Below, piece by piece: positions 7,503 to 15,941 of a stretch of 64,000 nt of DNA (position 1 is the first letter of the stretch; each line of letters opens with the position of its first letter). The notes under the pieces are model-generated. The model did not search any database. It worked only from the letters and a program-made list of their open reading frames with translations, and was not told the DNA's origin. Origin of the DNA: JACKII01 sp965222315 (GTDB lineage Bacteria; Pseudomonadota; Alphaproteobacteria; Bin95); contig OZ244951.1 in assembly GCA_965222315.1 (NCBI GenBank), forward strand, positions 1,860,001-1,924,000, in the 5' to 3' direction. The position numbers and the translations under genes were made by a program.

Positions 7503-9500
7503 ATGATGAACAAGACAGCATTGAAGAGCGCCCTGTATGTCGATTTCGACAATGTTTACGGGGCGCTGGACCGTTCCAGCCGTGCGGCGGCGGAAGCGTT
7601 TTCACGGAATCCCGGCGGCTGGCTCCGCTGGTTTGAACTCGGTGGCCATGAGGACGAGGCGGAGGCGGAGGCGCCAAACCGGCGGATACTGACCCGCCGC
7701 TGCTACCTGAACCCCGCTGTTTTCGGGCGCTACAGGCACCGGTTCACCATTGCGGGCTTTCAGACCATCGACTGCCCGGCACTGACCAGCCACGGGAAAA
7801 ACTCCGCGGACATTTCCATGGCGCTCGACATCATGGAGGCGCTGCAGCATCCGACCCATTATGACGAGTTCATCATCCTGTCGGCGGATGCCGATTTTAC
7901 GCCCGTGCTGCTGCGCCTGCGGGAGCATGACCGGCGGACCGCGGTGCTCTCCACCGAGATCACCGTGCAGGCACTGAAAGCAGCGGCGGACTTCGCCTTC
8001 GAAGACGAACTGTTCATCAAAGAAGCGCTGGGTGTGGATGAAGCGCTGCCTGCGCGTGCGGCCGGCGGCGGGTCATCTCTACCGGCGATTCAGGCGCCGA
8101 TTGCTGACCACAGTAATGAACTGGCCTTCGTGGCGGACTTACTGGTCCGGCATGTACAGGGCAACGGACGGGCAGCGATTGCGGATGTCGCCTCCATCAT
8201 CCTGCCGGAATATCCGATATTCAAAGACAGTAGCTGGCTGGGCTTCGGGCGGCTCCGCGCGATGGTCGATGCACTGGTCGCCTTGCGCCCGGAACTGCGG
8301 CTGTTGGCGGATGGGGTCGATCTGTATCTGGTGCCAAGCGACGCCGTAGGTGCGCCGGTGAGAGAAACCGTCTCTAATCCTGAGAGCCGGAGTGCTGAGG
8401 AGGCCGTGGACCTTCGCGAGCAGATCCTGGACTACGTGGAGCGGACTGTTGCCGATTCCGAGGGACCGGTGCATGGCGCGGCGCTGGGCCTGCGCATTAT
8501 TCAGAAGTTCGGGCAACAGGTGAAGCGTTCCGAATGGTTGGGGGAGGGCTCGCTCAGCCGGTTGATTGTGTCCGGCAACCGCCCCCATTTGGCCGTGGCC
8601 GGGTACGAAATCTACGATCCGAGCCGGCATGTAACGGGGGAAGATATCCGCTCGTTGCCGCCCGGTTTCGGCGCTTTGCCGGAAGACCTGTCGGATTTCA
8701 TCGAGGAACTGGCCTCCGTTGGCTGGCCCCGAATCACCCCGGCCCAGACAGCGCTCATTATCCGGGAAACCCCGCGTCTGATCCGGGAGGGCGTGACGGA
8801 GCGCAATTCCTTGAGCGCCGCCGTGCGAGACGCGATCCGCGATGCCGTCGATGAAGGCCATATAACACCCGACCTGCAGGTGTCGCGGGCGAGCGTCAAC
8901 TTCCTTCTGAACAGCCTTATCATGGACGGTGTTGTATTCGAGGAAGATTGCGCGACGGAAGATGATCTGCGGCGGGAGCTTTCTCAGACCCTCATCAATA
9001 TTTTTGCTAACCGGATAGGACCGCCTGACAACGCGACGACGGAACTGGTGGACCGCCTGCTTGGCGGCGGCAAAGGTGCCAGCGGACCAGGACCGGAGGA
9101 TGGCGGGGACGTTGCTGTTTTGGCACCTGACCCTGACGATGGGTACTGGCGGCCGCCGGTTGCGCCGGCTTGGGCTGATGCCGTGCAGAAAGCGGCAATG
9201 CACCGGGCCCCGGAACCGGCGGTGACTGTTGTTGCGGATGATGCTCCATCGGCCGGCGAAGCAGCGGGCGCTCAGTCCTCGCAGGACACGGATGAACCAT
9301 TCTCTGGCGAGGACGCTGGCGCGCCCAGCGGACCACTTGATGATGCCGGTAGTCCGGCGGAAAGGCCGGCTGCAGGGGATGCTGACAGCAATCCGGATGA
9401 CCCCGTCGCCGCGATCTGGGGGAGTGCCCGGCAGCCCAAGGATGGGCCGAAGCGGCGGAGGCCCCGCGGCGGCTGGTGGCAACGCTTCCAGGGGGACTAG
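7503..9500 (+). CDS. NYN-domain (LabA/PIN-like) protein with duplicated OST-HTH/LOTUS-like domains
   Basis: 665 residues. Residues 8-178 form a NYN/PIN-type nuclease domain with acidic positions Asp14 and Asp16 (YVDFDN), Asp103 and Asp109 (SADISMALD), and Asp129 and Asp131 (LSADADF). Two similar winged-helix-like modules follow at about 205-278 and 303-372. They share S-x-WLGxGxL and a strand-rich end (DGVDLYLVP, AGYEIYDP), as in OST-HTH/LOTUS domains. A third helical region spans 393-520. Residues 525-650 are acidic and low-complexity, ending in a basic aromatic tail, RGGWWQRFQGD. RNA binding and cleavage are inferred from family knowledge. An ATG at 7506 is an equal start candidate. Confidence 0.8.
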   Translation: MMNKTALKSALYVDFDNVYGALDRSSRAAAEAFSRNPGGWLRWFELGGHEDEAEAEAPNRRILTRRCYLNPAVFGRYRHRFTIAGFQTIDCPALTSHGKNSADISMALDIMEALQHPTHYDEFIILSADADFTPVLLRLREHDRRTAVLSTEITVQALKAAADFAFEDELFIKEALGVDEALPARAAGGGSSLPAIQAPIADHSNELAFVADLLVRHVQGNGRAAIADVASIILPEYPIFKDSSWLGFGRLRAMVDALVALRPELRLLADGVDLYLVPSDAVGAPVRETVSNPESRSAEEAVDLREQILDYVERTVADSEGPVHGAALGLRIIQKFGQQVKRSEWLGEGSLSRLIVSGNRPHLAVAGYEIYDPSRHVTGEDIRSLPPGFGALPEDLSDFIEELASVGWPRITPAQTALIIRETPRLIREGVTERNSLSAAVRDAIRDAVDEGHITPDLQVSRASVNFLLNSLIMDGVVFEEDCATEDDLRRELSQTLINIFANRIGPPDNATTELVDRLLGGGKGASGPGPEDGGDVAVLAPDPDDGYWRPPVAPAWADAVQKAAMHRAPEPAVTVVADDAPSAGEAAGAQSSQDTDEPFSGEDAGAPSGPLDDAGSPAERPAAGDADSNPDDPVAAIWGSARQPKDGPKRRRPRGGWWQRFQGD

Positions 9501-9648
9501 CATATCAGTTTGGCGGTCTGGTTCGGGGAAGGCCCGCCGATGCTGGCGTTTCGACCGGGCCTCTGGCGCTGCCACCAGTTTTCCTGGCCCGGCGCGCTGC
9601 TATAGTCCCAATTAGTCGTTTGCCAGCCGGAGAAGGAAACCCCGCCAG

Positions 9649-10860
9649 ATGGGACCACTCGCCCATGCCCGAGTTCTGGAGCTTGGCTCCACCGTTGCAG
9701 GGCCGTTCTGCGGCAGGCTGTTGGCCGACTTTGGAGCCGATGTAGTCAAGGTCGAGTCGCCGCAGGGGGACCCGGTCCGTGCCATGGGCAAGCACAAACC
9801 GCTGGACGATGGCGGCGACGTCGCTTTGTTCGCCGCCTCGATCCTCCGCAACAAGCGAAATATTTCGGTCGATATGCGGACGCCGGATGGACAGCAGGTG
9901 ATCAAGGATCTGGTGGCGGCCTCCGACGTGGTGATCGAAAATTTTCGGCCGGGCGGGCTGGAGAAATGGGGCCTTGGCTATGACGATCTGAAGGCAGTTA
10001 AGCCGGACATTATCATGGCCCGTATCTCCGGCTTCGGGCAGTCAGGCCCCTATAGCCCGCGCCCTGGCTTCGGCATTATCGGGGAGGCGGTGAGCGGCCT
10101 GCGCCATGTCACCGGCGATCCGGACCGTCCGCCCGCGCGGGTGGCGATGCCGCTGACCGACTACATCACTGGGATCTACACCGCTTTCGGCATCTGCATG
10201 GCCCTGATCCATAGGGACCGCACCGGCGAAGGGCAGGAGATCGATGCAAATTTGATGGAAAGCTCCTTCAGCCTGATGGAGCAGTTTGTGCCAGCCTTCG
10301 ACCAATTGGGTTTTGTCGCGAACCGGGCGGGAACGACCCTGCCGGGCGTCTCCCCCAACGGCTTGTTCAAGACGCGGGATGGCCGCGACATCCAGATTGC
10401 GGCGACCGGGCAGGCGCTGTTCCGGCGGTTCTGTCAGGTGATGGGCAAAGACGACTGGATCACGGACGAGCGCTTTGCCACCGCCCGCGCGCGGGGGCAG
10501 AACCAGGACCTGCTGGAAGGCATGGTGCAGGACTGGGTCGGTTCCCATGATCTGGAGGAATTGGAGGAGATGCTGACGGCGGCGGACGTGCCGGCAACCC
10601 GTATTTTCACCATGGCCGATGTGTTCCAGGACAAGCACTATGCCGCGCGTGGCTCGATTGAGCGGGTTCCGCATCCGGTGCTGGGCGATGTGGCCATGGC
10701 AGCGCCCGCGCCGCGCCTCTCCGCCTCGCCGGGAGAGATCAAATGGCCCGGGCGGGAGATTGGCGCGGACACGCGGGAAGTGCTGGCGGAGAAGCTCGGC
10801 TATTCCGGCGCGCGGATCGATGAATTGCTTGCCGCGGGGGTGGTGAAGGCGCCCGACTAG
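9649..10860 (+). CDS. CaiB/BaiF (class III) CoA transferase family protein
   Basis: 403 residues across the whole family: RVLELGSTVAGPFCGRLLADFGADVVKVE at the N-terminus, RNKRNISVD near 69, ENFRPGGLEKWGLGYDDL near 97-114, and PLTDYITG with the expected catalytic Asp171. Members move CoA between carboxylic acids through an aspartyl-CoA thioester. The acid pair is not predictable from sequence. AGAAGGA precedes the ATG. The gene ends just before a strong intrinsic terminator and the TetR gene, so it is probably transcribed separately from what follows. Confidence 0.88.
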   Translation: MGPLAHARVLELGSTVAGPFCGRLLADFGADVVKVESPQGDPVRAMGKHKPLDDGGDVALFAASILRNKRNISVDMRTPDGQQVIKDLVAASDVVIENFRPGGLEKWGLGYDDLKAVKPDIIMARISGFGQSGPYSPRPGFGIIGEAVSGLRHVTGDPDRPPARVAMPLTDYITGIYTAFGICMALIHRDRTGEGQEIDANLMESSFSLMEQFVPAFDQLGFVANRAGTTLPGVSPNGLFKTRDGRDIQIAATGQALFRRFCQVMGKDDWITDERFATARARGQNQDLLEGMVQDWVGSHDLEELEEMLTAADVPATRIFTMADVFQDKHYAARGSIERVPHPVLGDVAMAAPAPRLSASPGEIKWPGREIGADTREVLAEKLGYSGARIDELLAAGVVKAPD

Positions 10861-10879
10861 GCCGCTCGTCGCAGGCACG

Positions 10880-10910
10880 GCGGGGCAGCAGGTCGCCCCG
10901 CATTCTTTTG
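10880..10910 (+). terminator. intrinsic terminator of the CoA transferase gene
   Basis: GCGGGGC (10880-10886) and GCCCCGC (10895-10901) form a perfect 7-bp GC stem with an 8-base loop. It is followed by ATTCTTTTG, a short T-rich run. The position is 20 bases after the stop codon at 10860. Confidence 0.7.
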
Positions 10911-10923
10911 GCCTTGTAAAAAA

Positions 10924-10937
10924 ACCGACCGGTTGGT
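10924..10937. promoter_or_regulatory. TetR-type palindromic operator in the promoter of the tetR gene
   Basis: ACCGACCGGTTGGT is a 14-bp near-perfect palindrome (one asymmetric pair). It matches the ACCGACCGGTCGGT-like sites of many TetR autorepressors. It falls between a possible -35 (TTGTAA, 10914-10919) and a weak -10 (TATGTG, 10937-10942), 13 bases before the regulator's ATG. Autoregulation is the natural inference. Confidence 0.6.
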
Positions 10938-10950
10938 ATGTGTCGACACT

Positions 10951-11601
10951 ATGAAGAAAGCTGCCGTTTCCGCCACTCGCGACAAGCCGGATGTCCGGAC
11001 GCGCCTGCTCGATGCGGCACTGGCGCAGGTGCGGGCCAAGGGATACACCGCCACGACCGTGGACGATCTTTGCAGAGCCGCAGGCGTGACCAAGGGCGCG
11101 TTCTTCCATCACTTCAAATCGAAGGACGACTTGGCCGTCGCCGCGGCAGCGCATTGGAGCGCGACCACCGGCGCCCTGTTCGCCGCCGCGCCCTACCACG
11201 CACCGGCCGATCCGCTCGATCGGCTGCTCGCCTATATCGACTTCCGCAGGTCACTGATCGCCGGCGCTCCAGCAGAATTCACCTGTTTCGCAGGCACGAT
11301 GGTGCAGGAGGTGTTCGACGCCCGGCCGGGCATCCGGGATGCCTGTACCGCCTGCATTCGCGATCACGCCGCTACGCTGGTGGACGACATTGCCGCTGCC
11401 ATGCGCGATCACCAGCTGGAAGGGAAGGGCTGGAGCGCGGAAAGCCTTGCATTGCACACCCAGGCGGTGCTGCAGGGCGCGTTCATTCTGGCGAAAGCCA
11501 ACGGCGGGGCCGACGCCGCGCTCGACAGCATCGATCATCTGCGCAGATACGTCGAACTCCTGTTTGGCGTCGCTGCGCCTTCGCCGGGCCAACATCAATG
11601 A
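10951..11601 (+). CDS. TetR/AcrR family transcriptional regulator
   Basis: A 216-residue regulator. The N-terminal helix-turn-helix is clear: RTRLLDAALAQVRAKGYTATTVDDL, then CRAAGVTKGAFFHHFKSKDDL at about 41-61. The C-terminal ligand domain (AEFTCFAGTMVQEVFDARPGIRDAC) resembles TetR_C domains of the YcdC/AcrR type. ATG at 10951 is preferred to an upstream in-frame TTG at 10933, which lies inside the operator palindrome. The SRPBCC, VOC and DUF1428 genes follow in the same direction with short gaps and are likely its regulon. Confidence 0.9.
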   Translation: MKKAAVSATRDKPDVRTRLLDAALAQVRAKGYTATTVDDLCRAAGVTKGAFFHHFKSKDDLAVAAAAHWSATTGALFAAAPYHAPADPLDRLLAYIDFRRSLIAGAPAEFTCFAGTMVQEVFDARPGIRDACTACIRDHAATLVDDIAAAMRDHQLEGKGWSAESLALHTQAVLQGAFILAKANGGADAALDSIDHLRRYVELLFGVAAPSPGQHQ

Positions 11602-11619
11602 AACGAAAGGGACTCGACC

Positions 11620-12105
11620 GTGACCGATTCAATTGGCGGGGCGGACCCGCGCGACTTAACCTTGCGCCTGACGATTGCTGCGCCACGCCATCTGGTGTGG
11701 CGTTGCTGGACCGAAGGCCCGTTGCTGGAGCAATGGTTCACGCCAGCGCCCTGGACGACCCCGAAAGCCATCGTGGACGCCCGGACGGGCGGCAAGTCGC
11801 TTATCGTCATGCGCAGCCCCGATGGGACGGAAGTGGAGAACCACGGCATCTATCTGGAGGTGGTGCCGGAAGAAAGGCTCGTCTTCACGGATGCCTACCG
11901 CGATTCAGAGACCTGGACGCCTGGCGACAAGCCGTTCCTGACCGCCGTGATCACCTTTGCCGATGATGGCGCCGGCAGGACGATCTATGACGCCCGCGTC
12001 CGGCACTGGACGCTGGAAGACCGCAAGACCCATGCGGAGATGGGCTTCGAGCCCGGTTGGACAGCCGCTGCCCGGCAACTCGAAGCGCTTGCCAAGACGC
12101 TCTGA
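11620..12105 (+). CDS. SRPBCC (AHSA1-like) family protein
   Basis: 161 residues, GTG start with GAAAGGGAC a few bases upstream. The sequence LRLTIAAPRHLVWRCWTEGPLLEQWFTPAPWTT and the end HWTLEDRKTHAEMGFEPGWTAAARQLEALAKTL match the AHSA1/START-like helix-grip fold used for small hydrophobic ligands. The specific ligand is unknown. It follows tetR by 18 bases and precedes the VOC gene by 20. Confidence 0.85.
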   Translation: MTDSIGGADPRDLTLRLTIAAPRHLVWRCWTEGPLLEQWFTPAPWTTPKAIVDARTGGKSLIVMRSPDGTEVENHGIYLEVVPEERLVFTDAYRDSETWTPGDKPFLTAVITFADDGAGRTIYDARVRHWTLEDRKTHAEMGFEPGWTAAARQLEALAKTL

Positions 12106-12125
12106 CGGCGGAAGGAGAGGCGACA

Positions 12126-12593
12126 ATGGAAATGAATGCCAAGGTCCGGACCTGCTTCTGGTTCGACGGGAACGGCCACGAAGCGGCCGCGTTCTATGTC
12201 TCGCTGCTGCCGGATAGCCGGATCGAGCAGGAGGTTCGCCCCGATCCTGACGCGCCGCCGCTGGTGGTTGAGTTCACGCTGGCCGGAACGCCCTACATGG
12301 TGCTGAACGGCGGGCCGATGTTTAAGCCCAACGAGGCCGCGTCGATCTCCGTCCTGACGGAAGATCAGGCCGAGACCGACCGGCTTTGGCGGGCGCTGAC
12401 GGCCGATGGCGGCGCAGAGAGCATGTGCGGCTGGTTGAGGGATCGCTACGGCATTTCCTGGCAGATTGTGCCAAAAGCCCTGCCGCGCCTGCTGAGCCGG
12501 GGCGGTGAGGGCGCCGCGCGGGTACAGGAAGCGATGATGGGGATGAAGAAGCTCGATATTGCGGCGCTCGAAGCCGCATTTGGCGCAACCTAA
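12126..12593 (+). CDS. VOC family (PhnB / 3-demethylubiquinone methyltransferase-like) protein
   Basis: 155 residues. KVRTCFWFDGNGHEAAAFYVSLLPDSRI, LAGTPYMVLNGGPMFKPNEAASISV and LRDRYGISWQIVPKALP are the PhnB-like VOC landmarks. Such proteins form beta-alpha-beta-beta-beta dimers. Despite a common database name they are not demonstrated methyltransferases. AGGAGAGG immediately precedes the start at 12126 and fixes it against an upstream in-frame ATG at 12057. Confidence 0.85.
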   Translation: MEMNAKVRTCFWFDGNGHEAAAFYVSLLPDSRIEQEVRPDPDAPPLVVEFTLAGTPYMVLNGGPMFKPNEAASISVLTEDQAETDRLWRALTADGGAESMCGWLRDRYGISWQIVPKALPRLLSRGGEGAARVQEAMMGMKKLDIAALEAAFGAT

Positions 12594-12606
12594 GGAGTAT
12601 AACAGC

Positions 12607-12960
12607 ATGACCTATGTGAACGGATTTCTCGCCCCGGTGAAGAACGCGAACCGGGAGGCGTATCTCCAGATGGCGCGCGCATGCGTGCCCGTATTCAAGG
12701 AACTCGGCGCGCTGCGTATGGTTGAGACCTGGGGCGCCGATGTGCCCGACGGCAAGCTTACGTCCTTCCCGATGGCGGTGAAGCTGGAAGAGGATGAAAC
12801 GGTCGTCTTCTCCTGGATCGTCTGGCCATCGAAGGAAGTCGCTGACGCTGCCATGCCGAAGATGATGGAGGACGAGCGGTTGAAAGCCTGGGAGGACAAC
12901 ATGCCGTTCGACGGCAAGCGGATGGTTTATGGCGGGTTCGAGGTGATCCTCGACGAATAG
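12607..12960 (+). CDS. DUF1428 family protein (YbaA-like)
   Basis: 117 residues of the DUF1428 dimeric ferredoxin-like fold: MTYVNGFLAPVKNANREAYL, ALRMVETWGADVPDGKLTSFPMAVKLEEDETVVFSWIVWPSKE, and the C-terminal MPFDGKRMVYGGFEVI. The function is unknown in the family. TAAGGAGTATAACAGC before the ATG gives a good ribosome site and places it 13 bases after the VOC gene. The SRPBCC-VOC-DUF1428 trio looks like one transcript behind the TetR regulator. Confidence 0.85.
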   Translation: MTYVNGFLAPVKNANREAYLQMARACVPVFKELGALRMVETWGADVPDGKLTSFPMAVKLEEDETVVFSWIVWPSKEVADAAMPKMMEDERLKAWEDNMPFDGKRMVYGGFEVILDE

Positions 12961-13013
12961 CGGCAAGGCGCTAAACTGGCGGCTCCTCAAACCACCGAAC
13001 CGGAGCCGCCGCC

Positions 13014-13751
13014 ATGCGCCTCGCCGACAAGACTATTATCATTACCGGTGCGGGCTCCGGCATCGGCCTGGCGCTCGCCGAACGTTGCCTCGCTGAAGGG
13101 GCGGCTGTGGTGGCCGTGGACCGGGATGCGGACGGCATGGCGGGGCTAGCGACCCCCTACAAGCTGACTGGCGACGTGCGCGACCGGGGACTGGCGGAAC
13201 AGGCGGTGGCGCTGGCGGAGAAGGAGACCGGGCGGCTCAGCGGGCTCGCGACGGTGGCCGGCATCTCCCGCAGCGGTATCCCCATCGACGGTATCAGCGA
13301 GCAGGATTGGGACGATGTCTACTCGGTCAATGTGAAGGGCACCTGGCTCTGGCTGGTCGCCTGCCTGCCCTCGTTCCGGCGGCAAGGCGGCGGCAGCGTT
13401 GTGACGGTGGCCAGCCAGTTGGCGTTCGGCGGCGGGGCGATGAACGCGGCCTATATCGCAAGCAAGGGTGCCATCGTCAGCCTGACCAAGACCGCGGCGC
13501 TGGAACTGGCAGGGGACGGCGTGCGGGTGAACAGCGTCGCGCCCGGTGCGACCGATACGGCCCTGTTCCGCGCCGGCATGGCCCGCAATCCCAACCCGGA
13601 AGCGCGCGAAAACTCCCGAAACCGCCACGCCATGAAGCGCTTCGGCGAGGCGCACGAGATCGCCAGCGGCATGCTCTATTTGCTGTCGGACGAAGCAAGC
13701 TTTACCACTGGCCACACCCTGCTGATCGATGGGGGGTGGACGGCGGCGTGA
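13014..13751 (+). CDS. SDR family NAD(P)-dependent oxidoreductase
   Basis: A 245-residue classical short-chain dehydrogenase. TGAGSGIGLALAERC binds the cofactor, ATVAGISRSG replaces the usual NNAG, and SQLAFGGGAMNAAYIASKGA holds the catalytic Ser-Tyr-Lys. The C-terminal LLIDGGWTAA is standard. The acidic residue after the second strand (VAVDRDADG) favours NAD. The substrate is unknown. It lies 53 bases after the DUF1428 gene, so cotranscription is possible but not certain. Confidence 0.88.
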   Translation: MRLADKTIIITGAGSGIGLALAERCLAEGAAVVAVDRDADGMAGLATPYKLTGDVRDRGLAEQAVALAEKETGRLSGLATVAGISRSGIPIDGISEQDWDDVYSVNVKGTWLWLVACLPSFRRQGGGSVVTVASQLAFGGGAMNAAYIASKGAIVSLTKTAALELAGDGVRVNSVAPGATDTALFRAGMARNPNPEARENSRNRHAMKRFGEAHEIASGMLYLLSDEASFTTGHTLLIDGGWTAA

Positions 13752-13796
13752 GCCGCGCTACGATGCAATCGTGTATAGTCGGTTTAGGATGCTGAA

Positions 13797-14276
13797 ATGA
13801 GGCAAGAAGGCGGCTGCATTTGTGGCGATATCCGATATCGGGTCAGCGGTCAGCCCGAAAGGGTCACGGTATGCCATTGCCGTTTCTGCCAACGTGCGAC
13901 CGGCTCGGGATTTTTGATTGAACCGGTATTTCGCAGGCACAATTTCGAAATTTTGAGCGGGAACCTGAAAACTTTCGTACATCGGTCCGAGCGTAGCGGG
14001 AATAGCATCTCGATCAATTTTTGCAGTGAGTGTGGAACGAAGCTGTATTTCGACCTTGAGGGGCGCCCTGACTTCGTCTGGGTCTTCGGCGGCACGTTTG
14101 ATGACCCCAATTTCTTCGCACTGTCGCCTGACAACACAAAGTATATCTTCTTGAACTACGCCAGGAGCGGTACCATAATACCCTGCGGATTCTCTGCCTT
14201 TGCCGAGCACGTTTCGGAACTGGATGGTACGCCGGTGGAACCAACGGTGTTTGCCGACCATCATGTGATCGAATAA
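13797..14276 (+). CDS. GFA family (Mss4-like fold) zinc protein
   Basis: 159 residues with the GFA cysteine pattern: GGCICGDIRYRV at 6-17, VCHCRFCQRATGSGF at 25-39, and NFCSECGTKLYF. These are the ligands for the structural and catalytic zincs of the Gfa/CENP-V fold. The family was named for glutathione-dependent formaldehyde activation, but most members have no proven activity. It follows the SDR gene by 45 bases. Confidence 0.88.
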   Translation: MRQEGGCICGDIRYRVSGQPERVTVCHCRFCQRATGSGFLIEPVFRRHNFEILSGNLKTFVHRSERSGNSISINFCSECGTKLYFDLEGRPDFVWVFGGTFDDPNFFALSPDNTKYIFLNYARSGTIIPCGFSAFAEHVSELDGTPVEPTVFADHHVIE

Positions 14277-14374
14277 GGCTTAGCCGTAGTCCGGCGCTGT
14301 CTGGACGAAGGTACGAACTCGCGGGTAGGTTCGGCTATCTACCTCTACTCCCACCGTCCCTGGAGCCTGCCCCT

Positions 14375-15643
14375 GTGGAAGACCTCGCCCGTGCCGTTGC
14401 CGACCGCACCTCGTTTGCCGCCGACCTCTTTGCCGAGATGGAAAAGCATACCTATGACGGCATCGGCATCACCCGCGCCTCCTACGGCGAAGGCGAGCAG
14501 AAGGCGCATGACATTATGGCCGAAGCCGCCCGCGAATTGGGCCTTGGTGTGGCGCAGGACCCGGCCTGCAATTCCTATTTCACGCTGCCGGGCAAGAACC
14601 GGCGCGCGCCGAGTGTCTTGATCGGCAGCCACCTGGATTCGGTGGCCCAAGGCGGCAACTTCGATGGCGCGGCGGGCGTGGTCTCCGGCCTGACGGCGCT
14701 GGCGGCGCTGAAGGATGCGGGCATCACGCCCAACGTGGACGTGACCGTCATGGGCATCCGGGCGGAGGAAAGCGCTTGGTTCGGGGTCTCCTATCTGGGC
14801 TCCCGTGCGGCGCTGGGGATGCTGCCAAAGGGGGCGTTGGAGGCAAAACGGTCCGATAATGGCGTCTCGCTGGCGGAGCACATGGCGGCGTTGGGCGGTG
14901 ATCCAGAGGCCTTGCAGACGGGGCCTGCGGTGCTGGATACTAGCCTGATCCGTGCCTTCCTGGAGCCGCATATCGAGCAGGGGCCGGTGCTGGAGGAGAA
15001 AGAAATCCCGGTCGGTGTCGTCACCGGCATCCGCGGCAACCGGCGGCTGCCGCACGCCCGGTGCCTCGGCCGTTACGCCCATTGCGGTGGCGAGCCCCGC
15101 TGGAACCGGCAGGACGCCGTGATTGCGGTCAGCGAGTTCGTCATGGCGCTCGACGCCATCTGGACGGAGACGGAGGCAGGCGGCGGCGACTTCGCCTATA
15201 CTGTCGGCAAGTTCTTTACCGACGCCAAGCGCCACGCCATGACCATCGTCAACGGCGAGGTGGAGTTCTCGCTCGACCTGCGCTCGCTCGACCCGGATTT
15301 TCTGGGGGAGATGGAAGGCCGGCTGGAGGAGATCGCCCGCGCCATCGCCGCCCGCCGCGGCGTCCGCTTCGAACTGGGGAACGTGACCAAGGCAGCGCCG
15401 GGGCGGATGGACACCATCATCCGCAACAGCCTGTGGCAGGGCGTGCGGGAGAAGGGCATCCAGGCCATGGAAATCGCGAGCGGGGCTGCGCACGACTCGG
15501 CGGCCTTCGCTGCGGCGGGCGTGCCGACGTCCATGATCTTCATCCGCAACGCCAACGGCTCCCATAACCCGGATGAAGCCATGCGCATCGAGGACTTCAT
15601 GGTGGCGACCGACCTGCTGGCGTGGCAGTTGACGCGGTTTTAG
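14375..15643 (+). CDS. M20 family Zn-dependent amidohydrolase (allantoate/N-carbamoyl amino acid hydrolase type)
   Basis: 422 residues, GTG start with GGAG about 9 bases upstream. Metal-site motifs are plain: IGSHLDSVAQGGNFDGAAGV, GIRAEESAWFG, EPHIEQGPVLE and the C-terminal SGAAHDSAAFA. HARCLGRYAHCGGEPRWNRQDAV is the dimerisation and substrate segment of the AmaB/AllC branch. The likely reaction is hydrolysis of an N-carbamoyl or ureido group. Which substrate (allantoate, beta-ureidopropionate or an N-carbamoyl amino acid) cannot be decided. Confidence 0.88.
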   Translation: MEDLARAVADRTSFAADLFAEMEKHTYDGIGITRASYGEGEQKAHDIMAEAARELGLGVAQDPACNSYFTLPGKNRRAPSVLIGSHLDSVAQGGNFDGAAGVVSGLTALAALKDAGITPNVDVTVMGIRAEESAWFGVSYLGSRAALGMLPKGALEAKRSDNGVSLAEHMAALGGDPEALQTGPAVLDTSLIRAFLEPHIEQGPVLEEKEIPVGVVTGIRGNRRLPHARCLGRYAHCGGEPRWNRQDAVIAVSEFVMALDAIWTETEAGGGDFAYTVGKFFTDAKRHAMTIVNGEVEFSLDLRSLDPDFLGEMEGRLEEIARAIAARRGVRFELGNVTKAAPGRMDTIIRNSLWQGVREKGIQAMEIASGAAHDSAAFAAAGVPTSMIFIRNANGSHNPDEAMRIEDFMVATDLLAWQLTRF

Positions 15644-15680
15644 GGTATCATAGGCGAGTCTTTGAGGAGGTGTGGTACCC

Positions 15681-15941
15681 GTGACGGATCAAGTCAATGT
15701 GGCCGATGACCTGAAGGCCGCCGTCGATGAGGCTGTGGCCGCGGGTGATTATCCTGACGCGGAGGCCGTGGTTCGGGAAGCGCTGGAGACCTGGCAGAAG
15801 CGCCGGGCGGAGAAAGCAGCGGTGGAGGAGAAGGTCCGTCAGCTTTGGGACGAAGGAATCGCCAGCGGGCCAGGCGAACCGATGGATTGGGATAAGTTGA
15901 AGGTTGAAGCGCGGCGGCGCTGGCAGGCTAAACAAGCGTGA
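15681..15941 (+). CDS. ParD-like type II antitoxin
   Basis: 86 residues, GTG start. N-terminal ribbon-helix-helix (VNVADDLKAAVDEAVAAGDYPDAEAVVREALETWQKRR) for DNA binding. The charged C-terminal tail (VEEKVRQLWDEGIASGPGEPMDWDKLK) would wrap the toxin. The start at 15681 is chosen because GAGGAGG at 15664-15670 is correctly spaced from it; the upstream GTG at 15672 touches that site. The stop overlaps the toxin start by 4 bases. Autoregulation by the antitoxin is usual. Confidence 0.82.
   Translation: MTDQVNVADDLKAAVDEAVAAGDYPDAEAVVREALETWQKRRAEKAAVEEKVRQLWDEGIASGPGEPMDWDKLKVEARRRWQAKQA

Noticed and set aside
8139..9575. 478-codon open frame on the - strand
   Set aside because: Antisense to the NYN-domain gene; Arg/Pro-rich shadow without motifs.
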